This document shows positions 31,490 to 39,054 of a DNA stretch of 42,695 nucleotides, piece by piece (positions within the stretch are counted from its first letter, which is position 1; each line of letters starts with the position of its first letter). A program made the translations under genes and the position numbers. The notes below the pieces were generated by a model. It did no database searches, was not told where the DNA came from, and saw only the letters and a list, made by a program, of their open reading frames with translations. Source of the stretch: a virus; the IMG/VR virus record IMGVR_UViG_3300033148_001917, positions 1 through 42,695 of that record, one strand, 5' to 3'.

Positions 31490-32456
31490 AAAATACACAA
31501 CTCAGGCAACTTCTGGTTACAATTCCAGCCCACCTTCGGACGATGGCAGTGAGACAGAAGCTAATAAAGTTAAATATTCGACTATCAAGACTAAGCTGGC
31601 TGATCCAGAAAAAACTCGATCTGACAATATGGATACTGCCATTCTAGCTTTGTTAGACGAAGGGCCAGATACCAAGTCTACTACTTATACCACAGTCGCA
31701 ACAGACCATAATAAAGTCATAGAGTCTTCTGGTACGTTTACGCTCTCCCTGTTAGACGCTGCTACCGCAGGAGCAGGATATAGAGTCACAGTTAAAAATA
31801 ATGGCGCTGGTGTTGTCACGGTAGACACAGACACGGTAGCAGATGAAATAGATGGAGAAGTATCTTTCACTCTAGCAGCAAAAGAAGCTGTGACTTGTAT
31901 TGTTAATAATGGGGCAGATGGTTATTACAGAGAATCCATATCAGAGGCGTCTACCAAGACTGTAGCTAAGGGTGGCACAGGGGCAGTAACACATACAGCC
32001 GAGGCTTTATTGGTAGGAGACGGGACTGCCCCTGTTAAATCACTAGCCGTAGGTACTGCTCTACACGGAGTTAGAGTGAACGCAGGCGCGACAGCCTTTG
32101 AAACCGCAGCACTTGATAATGTGGTCTTTACAAAGTCTTTCACAAGTTCCGAACAAACCATCACAAGCGCCGGGCCTTTAACTCTCGCCCATAGTTTAAG
32201 TGCTACTCCCGGCCTTATATCAGTTCAGTTAATCTGTAAAACAACCCAACATAATTACAGTGTTGATGATGTGATATTTGTGGTTCTTTCTTCTCCGGGA
32301 AATAATAGAGGCGTCAGTATTGTGCCAGACGGGACTAACCTAAACATAAGGTACTCAAGTGCGTCAGGAGCTTTTAATATCCCTGATAAAACGTCAGGTG
32401 CAGATTCAGAAATCACAAACGGTAGTTGGAAGGCAATCTTTAGGGCATACGCATGA
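31482..32456 (+). CDS. Tail fibre / spike protein
   Basis: The 324-residue protein follows the ejection genes. The N-terminal part is Ser/Thr/Asp-rich and contains DTKSTTYTTVATDHNKVI with VTVKNNGAGVVTVDTDT, a repeated fold often seen at fibre N termini. KTVAKGGTGAVTHTAEALLVGDG is the fibre-type GGTG(A) motif, which introduces the shaft. The end GSWKAIFRAYA is beta-rich. Likely the receptor-binding fibre. Confidence 0.8.
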   Translation: MGEKYTTQATSGYNSSPPSDDGSETEANKVKYSTIKTKLADPEKTRSDNMDTAILALLDEGPDTKSTTYTTVATDHNKVIESSGTFTLSLLDAATAGAGYRVTVKNNGAGVVTVDTDTVADEIDGEVSFTLAAKEAVTCIVNNGADGYYRESISEASTKTVAKGGTGAVTHTAEALLVGDGTAPVKSLAVGTALHGVRVNAGATAFETAALDNVVFTKSFTSSEQTITSAGPLTLAHSLSATPGLISVQLICKTTQHNYSVDDVIFVVLSSPGNNRGVSIVPDGTNLNIRYSSASGAFNIPDKTSGADSEITNGSWKAIFRAYA

Positions 32457-32686
32457 CTATACATTATAGAGACAATGCAGGTAATTATTTGGGTGGTTTT
32501 GACATCCCTCCTAACGGTGGGATCGAGACTTTACCCCCTGAACATGCAGATCAAAAATGGAACGGTACTGATTGGGACGCTTTACCAGTTGATCATCCCT
32601 CAAATAAAGTCATTAGAAAACCCGGACAAGCGCCTGTCACACGAAATGAATTTAATGCTTTACTAGACATATTAGGGATTAAATAA
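32453..32686 (+). CDS. Tail fibre accessory protein, 77 aa
   Basis: ATGA overlap with the fibre gene. The opening MTIHYRDNAGNYLGGFDIPP and the KWNGTDWDALP element resemble the small tail-fibre-associated or assembly proteins that follow fibre genes. No catalytic residues. Confidence 0.65.
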   Translation: MTIHYRDNAGNYLGGFDIPPNGGIETLPPEHADQKWNGTDWDALPVDHPSNKVIRKPGQAPVTRNEFNALLDILGIK

Positions 32687-32754
32687 TGGACGGAACAACG
32701 AAACGCCGCATACAAAAGAAGCGTCAACAAAAGAGAAAACGGAAGAAAAAATGA
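32686..32754 (+). CDS. Extremely basic 22-aa microprotein
   Basis: Starts one base into the preceding stop and ends in the start codon of the next gene. 13 of 22 residues are Lys or Arg (KRRIQKKRQQKRKRKKK). Could bind nucleic acid or act as an arginine-rich peptide. Short, so support is mainly the exact fit between two genes. Confidence 0.4.
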   Translation: MDGTTKRRIQKKRQQKRKRKKK

Positions 32755-33024
32755 ATGGGCGACAAAACAACAAAAATCCTAGCTGGTATATTCAGCGCGC
32801 TAGTAGCGATCTTTGTCATGCTTTTGGGCGTTTTAAATAACGCACAAGACAAACTTGAGATACTTTTACAAAAGAAAGTAAATAAAGAATTCTCCGATAG
32901 CGAACACTTACATTTAAAAGACTTGATAAATAATGAATCAGAAGGTCGTAAAGAAGGCGACAAGTCTTTGAATAACCGCGTAGACAGAATAGAAGACCGG
33001 GAAGAATTAAGGAATATTAAATAA
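32755..33024 (+). CDS. Membrane-anchored coiled-coil protein, 89 aa (holin or i-spanin-like)
   Basis: One transmembrane helix near residues 7-27 (KILAGIFSALVAIFVMLLGV) is followed by a charged helical domain. The gene is first in the lysis block. One-helix proteins with a cytoplasmic or periplasmic coiled coil occur as type III holins and as inner-membrane spanins. I cannot decide between them. Confidence 0.6.
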   Translation: MGDKTTKILAGIFSALVAIFVMLLGVLNNAQDKLEILLQKKVNKEFSDSEHLHLKDLINNESEGRKEGDKSLNNRVDRIEDREELRNIK

Positions 33025-33308
33025 TGCCAGAGAATAGACGTAAAGTTAATTACCATCCAAAATTAGGCGGGATGTCCACTGGCTCCTTATTGACTATGCT
33101 CCCCCTGGTCCTTTCTTTGATGGCGGGATCAGGGGTTATCTACACTCTAAAGGCTGATGTTAAAAATAACAAAGAAGCGATAGAAAAAGAGAGAGTCCTT
33201 TCAAGGCAAGAAAAACTAGATGTTACCAAACAAGGGCAAGAATCAGAGAAGCGTATTAGAGAAGACATCCAGGTTTTAACGAGGATCGTGGTGGAAAAGT
33301 TGAAATGA
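33024..33308 (+). CDS. Membrane protein with periplasmic coiled coil, 94 aa (i-spanin-like)
   Basis: A basic start, a transmembrane helix (LLTMLPLVLSLMAGSGVIYT) at about residues 23-42, then a coiled coil rich in Lys/Glu/Arg (NNKEAIEKERVLSRQEKLDV) ending in VVEKLK. This is the layout of an inner-membrane spanin, and a lipoprotein lies in the same block. Confidence 0.65.
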   Translation: MPENRRKVNYHPKLGGMSTGSLLTMLPLVLSLMAGSGVIYTLKADVKNNKEAIEKERVLSRQEKLDVTKQGQESEKRIREDIQVLTRIVVEKLK

Positions 33309-33733
33309 ATGTTGTTTTAAAGCGTGTACTCAATAGTGGTGAAGGCATACAGGGCGTTCTAATTTATAACGATTCAGTGATAATGAACACAATCGAAAGA
33401 CCGTGGATGGAAGATACCAACCCCGGAGGGATGCCTTATCTCTCCTGTGTCCCAGAAGGACAGTATGAATGTGAGAAAGTCTATTCCGAACGATTCGGAG
33501 AAGTCTTTGTCCTTGTTAATCACGAGTTAGGCGTCTATAAAGATAAGGGATTTAGGTTCAGATGCTATCTTGGGCACGTCGCCAATTACCCAAAAGACGT
33601 ACAAGGTTGTATCGGACTAGGTTTAAAGTGGTGGCCTGATAAGGTTGCTATTCAAGAATCAAATAAAGCCGTTAAGTTATTTAAACGGATATTTGATGAT
33701 GTAGATCAACTTACTTTAAATATCAGGAGATGA
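33305..33733 (+). CDS. DUF5675 family protein, probable peptidoglycan-acting lysis enzyme
   Basis: The 142-residue protein has the DUF5675 signature: NTIERPWMEDTN, CVPEGQYECEKVYSERFG, and HVANYPKDVQGCIGLGLKW, the last with the conserved Cys in a G-C-I-G-L-G context like that of L,D-transpeptidase-type active sites. It sits between two membrane proteins in the lysis block, where it probably acts as endolysin or a peptidoglycan-modifying enzyme. Direct evidence of function is not in the sequence. Confidence 0.8.
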   Translation: MNVVLKRVLNSGEGIQGVLIYNDSVIMNTIERPWMEDTNPGGMPYLSCVPEGQYECEKVYSERFGEVFVLVNHELGVYKDKGFRFRCYLGHVANYPKDVQGCIGLGLKWWPDKVAIQESNKAVKLFKRIFDDVDQLTLNIRR

Positions 33734-33735
33734 AT

Positions 33736-33957
33736 ATGGAATCAATTAAAGGCTTTAGAGGCATGGTGTTGCTTTTTCTCACAGGCGCGGCAGATGTTAT
33801 GTTTAACCTAAGCGGCCTATTCACAGAACTAGCCGGTATGGTTGGGGCAGAGCTTGGAGATGGCGGATCAGTCGCTCTTATGTACACCGCTATTATGGGT
33901 GGTAAACTAGCTATTACCGATTCATACAAACGGATTAAAGGGACGTTAGAGAAGTGA
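33736..33957 (+). CDS. Putative holin, 73 aa
   Basis: AGGAG lies six bases before ATG 33736; an earlier in-frame ATG at 33730 overlaps the DUF5675 stop. Two hydrophobic segments (GMVLLFLTGAADVMFNLSGL and SVALMYTAIMGGKLA) around an acidic loop and a Lys-rich tail (YKRIKGTLEK) are holin-like. Membership in a named family is not apparent. Confidence 0.55.
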   Translation: MESIKGFRGMVLLFLTGAADVMFNLSGLFTELAGMVGAELGDGGSVALMYTAIMGGKLAITDSYKRIKGTLEK

Positions 33958-34232
33958 CCACTTCTTCTAAAGTCAGCCTATTCTGGCTAGCGTTAGTTGT
34001 TATTGTGTTGACGATTAACCTACAAGGTTGTGGTATAGATCAAATCCGTACCACAGTCGCTACCAAAGGCGCTGAGGTCAACGATCAACTCCTACACGAT
34101 GCGGAGTTCTGGATATGTAAAGGAGCCTCTGTAGGGTCTGTGAGACGGAAGTATGGACGTAGTTCAGAGGATGCAACAGCTTGGCAAGCCCTATGTGATG
34201 GTGGGAAGGCAGACGCCAAGATAGTTGAATAA
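33954..34232 (+). CDS. Lipoprotein, o-spanin-like, 92 aa
   Basis: GTG start with four-base overlap. A signal-type hydrophobic helix (FWLALVVIVLTINLQGC) ends in the lipobox LQGC, so it should be cleaved and lipidated at that Cys. The mature part carries WICKGASVGSVRRKYG and three more Cys. Its place downstream of a membrane coiled-coil protein and DUF5675 suggests an outer-membrane spanin partner. Confidence 0.6.
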   Translation: MTTSSKVSLFWLALVVIVLTINLQGCGIDQIRTTVATKGAEVNDQLLHDAEFWICKGASVGSVRRKYGRSSEDATAWQALCDGGKADAKIVE

Positions 34233-34594
34233 TGGGCTACTTCACTGACGAGCTACACGTTCATTACTTAGGTATGGATGATGGGACTGGCCGGTGGATG
34301 CTATTAAGGTCTTTTTTCTTCCACAGTGATAAGTTCGATCTCGATATAAAAGTCCCTAAAGGCTTTATCCATGACTTTGCCTCAGTTCCTCGTATTCCTT
34401 TCATCTACTCTCTTTTCGGGGGGTATGCTAAACAGTCAGCGATAATTCATGATTGGCTTTATCATAAGAAACCTGTCTCTCGTAAGACCGCTGATAAAAT
34501 CTTCTTAGAAGCCATGATCGCTGAAAACACCCCTCCGGGCAAAAGACAAATGATGTACCAGGCTGTCAGGATGGGTGGTGGGAGTCATTGGTGA
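34232..34594 (+). CDS. DUF1353 family protein
   Basis: The 120-residue protein matches DUF1353: IKVPKGFIHDFASVPRIPFI, followed by AIIHDWLYHKK and DKIFLEAM. The HDxASVP and HDWLY motifs are diagnostic. These proteins often sit in phage lysis or end-of-late regions and may be a predicted metal-binding hydrolase; the function is not settled. It ends seven bases from a convergent gene and leaves no room for a terminator. Confidence 0.8.
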   Translation: MGYFTDELHVHYLGMDDGTGRWMLLRSFFFHSDKFDLDIKVPKGFIHDFASVPRIPFIYSLFGGYAKQSAIIHDWLYHKKPVSRKTADKIFLEAMIAENTPPGKRQMMYQAVRMGGGSHW

Positions 34595-34601
34595 TTATCC
34601 C

Positions 34602-34859
34602 CTATTGTTCACGAATAGATCTAGCACAACGCATTGCCTCTTTCATCTTCATTTTTATATCTGAATATTTAGCCGCGCTTCTTGCACGATTACTTGCTCT
34701 TTCGTCACATATCCCCGCATCCTTCTCTTTCTGTGCGGTGAGGGCTTGTTCTATTAAGTCTATAATTTTATCTTCTGCCATACTTGAATTAAGACTCGTA
34801 TCGTTAAGAATAAAAAAAATATTCTCAGCTAAGTCGTCTGCTATCTCTTTAGGCGTCAT
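34602..34859 (-). CDS. Hypothetical protein, 85 aa; end of leftward operon
   Basis: Last gene of the leftward early operon; overlaps the preceding gene by 11 bases. Helical, with MAEDKIIDLIEQALTAQKEK and a Met/Lys-rich end. No family recognised. Confidence 0.6.
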   Translation of the reverse strand: MTPKEIADDLAENIFFILNDTSLNSSMAEDKIIDLIEQALTAQKEKDAGICDERASNRARSAAKYSDIKMKMKEAMRCARSIREQ

Positions 34860-35172
34860 CCTTTAGATCCTCTGGGTTTCGTACACCCATCTGTAGTTTA
34901 AGCCTTTTTAACTGACCTATAGATGTAGCACTGAGTAATGACTTGCATATAGTTTCTAACTTGTCAGCACGTTGACCATTCTCCATTGCTTGCTTAAACG
35001 AGGAATCCCACGCTGCTTGTAGCCTTTCAATTTCTTCCTTCGCCTTCTCTAGTTCGGTCTGTAACAGCTCCTTCCCCTTCTCAAACCCACGCGCATATAT
35101 ACGATTAACTTCTTCTTGTAACTCGTGCGCCGTTGTTTTTAGTAAATCCTGATCAACCCCTTTATCACTCAT
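34849..35172 (-). CDS. Coiled-coil protein, 107 aa
   Basis: GGAGGGATGT precedes the ATG. A long heptad-rich helix (LQEEVNRIYARGFEKGKELL and LEKAKEEIERLQAAWDSSFK) dominates. Probably an oligomeric adaptor; function unknown. Confidence 0.65.
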   Translation of the reverse strand: MSDKGVDQDLLKTTAHELQEEVNRIYARGFEKGKELLQTELEKAKEEIERLQAAWDSSFKQAMENGQRADKLETICKSLLSATSIGQLKRLKLQMGVRNPEDLKDDA

Positions 35173-35200
35173 ACATCCCTCCTATAGACATTAAGCCCAT

Positions 35201-35437
35201 TCAAAAAGGTATGGTTTCATCTGGAACGAAGTCATCAGGCGCTTTAGGCTTCTGTGCTTCCTTAATATCCCCAATAACCAGAGACATAAACTTCCCATTC
35301 TTTCCATCTTTAATCCAGGCTGATAGCCAACGGTCTACTCCATTGACGTTAATAGAGCCTTTATAGTCAGGTCTTTTTGGGTTATCTCCCTTGTCATTTT
35401 TGAAAAGTACACCGGTATTTGTATTGTCATATTCCAT
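35201..35437 (-). CDS. DUF736-like small protein with SSB-type acidic tail
   Basis: AGGAGAAT precedes the ATG. The 78-residue protein has YDNTNTGVLFKNDKGDN, DYKGSINVNGVDRWLSAWIK and KFMSLVIGD, the pattern of a small phage OB-like/DUF736 group, and ends DDFVPDETIPF. That acidic tail ending in IPF mirrors the SSB tip (DDDIPF) used to recruit partner proteins. It lies directly downstream of the Rad52-like gene with one base between. It may be a minimal single-stranded DNA binding protein or SSB mimic. Inferred from pattern. Confidence 0.65.
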   Translation of the reverse strand: MEYDNTNTGVLFKNDKGDNPKRPDYKGSINVNGVDRWLSAWIKDGKNGKFMSLVIGDIKEAQKPKAPDDFVPDETIPF

Positions 35438-35438
35438 G

Positions 35439-36074
35439 TTATTCTCCTAGTAATGCTTTGATTGACGCTCTTTCAGTAGAGTTGAATATTGACCATACCT
35501 TCATCTTTTCCTCTACCCCGTCATATTCAGCCAGAATCTCCTTAAGCCCGTGTTCATCACCATTCTGTAGACAATCAGTGACCTGTTTGTAAATCTTCTC
35601 CTTTTCACCAGGTTTGAACCGGTGTTCCGGTGCGGGAGTCTTGTATTTAGTCCCGTCCCACAGACCCGCATAGATATCCGCAGCCACCCCGATATACTTC
35701 ATAGCAGTTGATAGGGCGTCCGTGACAGCCATCTTATAGGCCTCATCACTGACGTATGGCCCCTTACTTTCGTTGGCGACCAGCATAGACCCACCAGATC
35801 CGGGTATGGGTGAAGACCAATCTCCCTTCTCCTCCTTGAAATACAAGAATACATCAACAAATAATGGGATTTCTCCATTAGCACATTCCATTGTCTGCAT
35901 ATTCACAACCTCATACTTCCAGCCTACCCCACAAGGGCCGAATAGCTCCGTCATGGCCTTAAACCGCCACTGAGGCTTTACATCTGTCATACCCTTTAAC
36001 CGACCTCCTCCTATCTGTTTGAGGGCTTCTGGTGGCGGTTGTTTAACCTCGTTCCATATCCTCATGTTGCTCAT
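35439..36074 (-). CDS. Rad52/Sak-family single-strand annealing protein
   Basis: GGAGAAAG precedes ATG 36074. The protein shows the phage Rad52-like pattern: PPPEALKQIGGGRLKGMTDVKPQWR in the first 40 residues, LFGPCGVGWKYEV, then VSDEAYKMAVTDALSTAMKYIGVAADIY and WDGTKY. This is the ring-forming annealing fold of Sak/Rad52 recombinases. Length 211 is normal. With the SSB-like gene downstream and the NinB-like gene on the other strand, it forms a plausible phage recombination module that acts on replicating DNA. Confidence 0.85.
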   Translation of the reverse strand: MSNMRIWNEVKQPPPEALKQIGGGRLKGMTDVKPQWRFKAMTELFGPCGVGWKYEVVNMQTMECANGEIPLFVDVFLYFKEEKGDWSSPIPGSGGSMLVANESKGPYVSDEAYKMAVTDALSTAMKYIGVAADIYAGLWDGTKYKTPAPEHRFKPGEKEKIYKQVTDCLQNGDEHGLKEILAEYDGVEEKMKVWSIFNSTERASIKALLGE

Positions 36075-36216
36075 TGTCTTTCTCCAGTCTGTTTAAGTGC
36101 AAGTCCAGGTCTTTGAGTTTGTCCTGTTCTAGTGTGTCGAGCCATAGCTCGTATTCATCTTTCTGACTTTCATCAGAAAGGCGTGAATTCAAATATTCTT
36201 TGTTTGATCTACCCAT
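36043..36216 (-). CDS. Acidic helical protein, 57 aa
   Basis: ATG 36216 overlaps the end of the upstream gene (ATGGGTAG), so I choose it over a longer frame. Acidic, with EYELWLDTLEQDKLKDLDLH and an Asp/Glu-rich end. It overlaps the annealing-protein gene by 32 bases. Function unknown. Confidence 0.55.
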   Translation of the reverse strand: MGRSNKEYLNSRLSDESQKDEYELWLDTLEQDKLKDLDLHLNRLEKDNEQHEDMERG

Positions 36217-36481
36217 CAACCAACTCCCTAGGTACAAATACACCACTCCATTCTGTTTTAGTTCTGCCGTCAGGGAGTTTGCGGAGGTACTGAGGTGGCT
36301 GTAAAGTAATGTCGCCATCCACCCATTTAATTTCATACATGATAGCTGTATGAATCTGGCTGTCGTGCTTAAAGGTTCCTGAACGCTCCTGTAGTTCTCC
36401 AATTACCTCACATTCCATTCCATTACGGTGCGTGGAATCAACAAAATTCTGCCCTACCACTATTTCATGTAATCTGAACAT
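36209..36481 (-). CDS. Hypothetical protein, 90 aa
   Basis: GGAGGAT lies three to eight bases before ATG 36481, better than an upstream frame. Small beta-rich protein (MFRLHEIVVGQNFVDST, then NGMECEVIGELQER and GRTKTEWSGVFVPRELVDG) like conserved phage early proteins with an SH3-like barrel. No name. Confidence 0.6.
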   Translation of the reverse strand: MFRLHEIVVGQNFVDSTHRNGMECEVIGELQERSGTFKHDSQIHTAIMYEIKWVDGDITLQPPQYLRKLPDGRTKTEWSGVFVPRELVDG

Positions 36482-36582
36482 ATATCCTCCATTACCCACA
36501 CTCCCCAAACAAATCCACACTTTAAATAAAATAAGTAAGGGTCTATAGCTTGTTGGATGTCAGTGATAAATCCCTCAGTCAT
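36460..36582 (-). CDS. Hypothetical small protein, 40 aa
   Basis: AGGGG five bases before ATG and overlaps at both ends (eight bases upstream, 22 downstream). Hydrophobic/aromatic (DPYLFYLKCGFVWGVWVMED). Possibly membrane-associated. Confidence 0.5.
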   Translation of the reverse strand: MTEGFITDIQQAIDPYLFYLKCGFVWGVWVMEDICSDYMK

Positions 36583-36739
36583 GATTACCCCTCTTGTCAT
36601 ATAATCTTCCTAAACGTTGTCTAGTAAACCTCTCATATTCATCAACATCACATTCATCTTTGATATATTCTTTCATATTAACCACATTAATCAATTCCCA
36701 TAAAAAGACACCCTCTATCCATTCCTCTCGCTTATTCAT
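36575..36739 (-). CDS. Hypothetical protein, 54 aa
   Basis: ATG inside the previous gene end, eight-base overlap downstream. Helical, ending RQRLGRLYDKRGNHD. Acidic middle (IKDECDVDEYERF). No family recognised. The weak ribosome-binding site fits coupling. Confidence 0.5.
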   Translation of the reverse strand: MNKREEWIEGVFLWELINVVNMKEYIKDECDVDEYERFTRQRLGRLYDKRGNHD

Positions 36740-37022
36740 GATCACAATACTCTCTGAACCCTTTTACCATTTCCCAAAAGAAAGCCCCATCCCTACCTGA
36801 TAGATATAAAGCAAACAAGTCTTCAAGCATGTCCTCACTGGCTGATTCTTTTAAGAATTCCTGGAACATAGCTATGTCTTTCATCTCATCTTCAATGCTA
36901 GTATCCCTCATAGCTTGTTTTACATCGTTAGCTACTTCTTGGCGTTCATAATCAGCTACGTCTTGTTCAAAGGTTCCCATATCACCCCTCGCTATCTGTA
37001 AGATTGTGTTGTGTAGGCTCAT
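36732..37022 (-). CDS. Acidic hypothetical protein, 96 aa
   Basis: ATGA-type overlap with the gene upstream. Strongly acidic and helical (MRDTSIEDEMKDIAMFQEFL, EDMLEDLFALYLSGRD). Could mimic nucleic acid or bind a host enzyme; unproven. Confidence 0.6.
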   Translation of the reverse strand: MSLHNTILQIARGDMGTFEQDVADYERQEVANDVKQAMRDTSIEDEMKDIAMFQEFLKESASEDMLEDLFALYLSGRDGAFFWEMVKGFREYCDHE

Positions 37023-37300
37023 GACTTTGCTTTCTTGATGGCAGCATCGGCTTTATCAAGGTACTTTCCACCGGCTTCGCAATTTTCATATAATTCTTCC
37101 AGCGCCTCCAGTAAATCAGGTGCAGCGGCTATTAGATGGGCGTTGGCCTGCCCTTCTTCCGATGATGGGAAAGATATTGCGTTCCATCGAGTTACATTAA
37201 TAATACCACCAGCGCCTTTATTGCCATTTGGCGCATCAATCCCATATGGATATCCTCGTTCATTATAAACAATAATCCACGACCCTTTTGTATAACTCAT
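37019..37300 (-). CDS. Conserved phage protein with NAHLIAAAPDLLEAL motif
   Basis: This 93-residue protein has the widely conserved phage arrangement of a beta-rich N terminus (GSWIIVYNERGYPYGIDAP) and the helix QANAHLIAAAPDLLEALEEL. Members are frequent in siphovirus and podovirus early regions and are of unknown function. Confidence 0.75.
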   Translation of the reverse strand: MSYTKGSWIIVYNERGYPYGIDAPNGNKGAGGIINVTRWNAISFPSSEEGQANAHLIAAAPDLLEALEELYENCEAGGKYLDKADAAIKKAKS

Positions 37301-37392
37301 TCTTCCTCCTCTGGATTAATCCACATCCAAATAAACCCACCTAATAACATAGCTAAAGGTACACACAGCCAAAGGAAGGTCTCTATAGTCAT
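37297..37392 (-). CDS. Membrane microprotein, 31 aa
   Basis: ATGA overlaps with genes on both sides. A single transmembrane helix (FLWLCVPLAMLLGGFIWMW) with an acidic end (EEEE). Perhaps a host-membrane effector. Overlap spacing makes it credible. Confidence 0.5.
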   Translation of the reverse strand: MTIETFLWLCVPLAMLLGGFIWMWINPEEEE

Positions 37393-37583
37393 TTCGTTAA
37401 CCCACAATGGCCGCCACATGCAGAATTAACCCCTGTACTGCAATTAGTTGAGGTTTCTTCTATCCACATCATACAATCAGAGGCGATACAGTTAGTGGCC
37501 GGTATACCATCAACGGTTCGGTTATTTGCGCCAGATTTCCTTCCGTGAGGACACCATTTAGTTTTAGCTTCTTCCTCTTTCAT
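37389..37583 (-). CDS. Cys-rich phage protein, 64 aa
   Basis: Six cysteines in a pattern KWCPHG, NCIASDCMMW, GHCGL that recurs in small phage early proteins, with a zinc-binding fold implied. Function unknown. Confidence 0.65.
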   Translation of the reverse strand: MKEEEAKTKWCPHGRKSGANNRTVDGIPATNCIASDCMMWIEETSTNCSTGVNSACGGHCGLTK

Positions 37584-37617
37584 AACCAGTAAATCTCTGT
37601 TGGTGTGATTTCCATGA

Positions 37618-37908
37618 CTAAATAAGCTTTAAAGCTTTAGCTGATTCACGACTAATCTCTACTGTCTTACCTTCACAAGTGATAGAGACTGTTTCTTTTT
37701 CTGGTGGGTATATGCGACGTATTCTACTAAAAAAATGGAATTTTTCTTTGCCTTTTGTTTTGCCATGTATGGCGAGAAACTTAGCCCCATCCTCATCCCC
37801 ATGTTCGATAAGAGCTAAAATATCACCGGCGCAATACTCACCACCAGAATTTGTAACACGCTCAAATACCTGCCCTACCTCATAACCTTTTTCTTCACAT
37901 GGTGTCAT
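37618..37908 (-). CDS. Hypothetical protein, 96 aa
   Basis: ATG overlaps the stop of the gene upstream. The protein is beta-rich (YEVGQVFERV, DILALIEHGDEDGAKFL) and ends VEISRESAKALKLI. No family recognised. Possibly an SH3-like fold. Confidence 0.6.
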   Translation of the reverse strand: MTPCEEKGYEVGQVFERVTNSGGEYCAGDILALIEHGDEDGAKFLAIHGKTKGKEKFHFFSRIRRIYPPEKETVSITCEGKTVEISRESAKALKLI

Positions 37909-38021
37909 CTCACTTCTCCTATTGAATAGTAATAATCTTCAAACTGTAAAACAAGGACAATACCCTCCCGTAACGCCTGGATAGCGATATAGATCATTTG
38001 TTGGTCAGTACAGAAGTTCAT
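37905..38021 (-). CDS. Hypothetical small protein, 38 aa
   Basis: A frame of 38 residues (MNFCTDQQMIYIAIQALREG) with exact overlaps on both sides. Hydrophobic C-terminal half. Function unknown. Confidence 0.45.
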   Translation of the reverse strand: MNFCTDQQMIYIAIQALREGIVLVLQFEDYYYSIGEVR

Positions 38022-38527
38022 TTGTTTAATTTCATCCCATGATTTTCATGAAAACCATATCTAGCTTCTGCTGACTTTCTGACTTGTATTGCCTCTTGTT
38101 TTGTTTCAAACAATCCAAGCCAGATTTGTTTAGAATCCACTTTTATTTGTGCTAGCCACTTTTTATCTCGTTTAAACCAAACTACACCCGAAGTACCTGA
38201 TTTATTACAAGCATATAAAGGGCAATTTTTAGCATTTATCGCACGATTAGCGGGCTGGAGATTGATCCAGCGGTTATTTGATTTGTCATGATCCTGGTGA
38301 TCGACTTGCTCAGGAAGCCAGCCCAGCACGTATAGGAATGCAAGCCGATGTGCGTAATACATCTTCCTATTAATTCCTATTATGGCGTAACCCTTGCCAT
38401 TTATTGTTCCTGTCCTAGATCCAGTCAATGCTCTACCACCTATATTGACTTCCCATGTAAAAATCCCCGTATTCAAATCATAATGAAGGATCTCTCGGAG
38501 AGATTCGCGGGTTAATTCTTTTTTCAT
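38018..38527 (-). CDS. HNH endonuclease with AP2-type DNA-binding domain
   Basis: The 169-residue protein has an N-terminal beta part (LREILHYDLNTGIFTWE and SRTGTINGKGYAIIGINRKMYYAHRLA), HNH core VDHQDHDKSNNRWINLQPANRAINAKN, then an AP2-like domain with SGVVWFKRDKKWLAQIKV and LGLFETKQEAI. This is the HNH_3/AP2 homing endonuclease type. It is embedded by ATGA-type overlaps in the leftward operon, so it replaced or joined in as a cassette without breaking coupling. Confidence 0.9.
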   Translation of the reverse strand: MKKELTRESLREILHYDLNTGIFTWEVNIGGRALTGSRTGTINGKGYAIIGINRKMYYAHRLAFLYVLGWLPEQVDHQDHDKSNNRWINLQPANRAINAKNCPLYACNKSGTSGVVWFKRDKKWLAQIKVDSKQIWLGLFETKQEAIQVRKSAEARYGFHENHGMKLNK

Positions 38528-38802
38528 TATATCCCCACCTCATAATTTTGTTTCTCAAGCACAGTACGGGCTTTCTTCTCTGCACGAATTAAAGAATAGC
38601 TAGATACTGGATTTATTAAATCTCGTAAACAATCTTCCAAAGCCTCTCTCAATTCCTTATTCTCAACCTTCATCTTTTCTATATTCCCAACTTCGCTTTT
38701 AAGTCTGTCTACAATCTTCCAACATTCAGCCAGATCCATAGGTTCGGTTATTCGTGAAGCCTTCCCTATTACTATCCCCGACTCGTCGATTATGTCTTCC
38801 AT
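38527..38802 (-). CDS. Coiled-coil hypothetical protein, 91 aa
   Basis: I choose ATG 38802, which follows the TGA of the upstream gene by one base and has AAGAGAA upstream, over an ATG 24 bases earlier. Contains a Lys/Glu heptad helix (EKMKVENKELREALEDCLRD). Function unknown. Confidence 0.6.
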   Translation of the reverse strand: MEDIIDESGIVIGKASRITEPMDLAECWKIVDRLKSEVGNIEKMKVENKELREALEDCLRDLINPVSSYSLIRAEKKARTVLEKQNYEVGI

Positions 38803-38803
38803 A

Positions 38804-39028
38804 TCAGTTCTCTTGCTTAAATTCATCCAATATTGGTTTCATCTGGCAGATACCATCTGCATTTACCAAATCATTCATAACGTCCTTAAGCCCCTCATTA
38901 CTACATTGATCATAGTTATATGTTATTTGCGCAAATAAGATAGGGCAGGGAGTACCATTAGGAAGTAAACAATCGCCACATTGGTTGTCTAAAATCATTC
39001 CTTCCGTTCCGTTTGCGAAATAAGCCAT
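38804..39028 (-). CDS. Cys-containing early protein, 74 aa; first gene of leftward operon
   Basis: GGAGGAGAGAGAAATG fixes the start at 39028. The Cys pattern NQCGDCLLPNGTPCPI and YDQCSN recurs in small phage early proteins and may bind zinc. First gene from the leftward promoter. Confidence 0.65.
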   Translation of the reverse strand: MAYFANGTEGMILDNQCGDCLLPNGTPCPILFAQITYNYDQCSNEGLKDVMNDLVNADGICQMKPILDEFKQEN

Positions 39029-39054
39029 TTCTCTCTCCTCCTTGTCTGAATACA

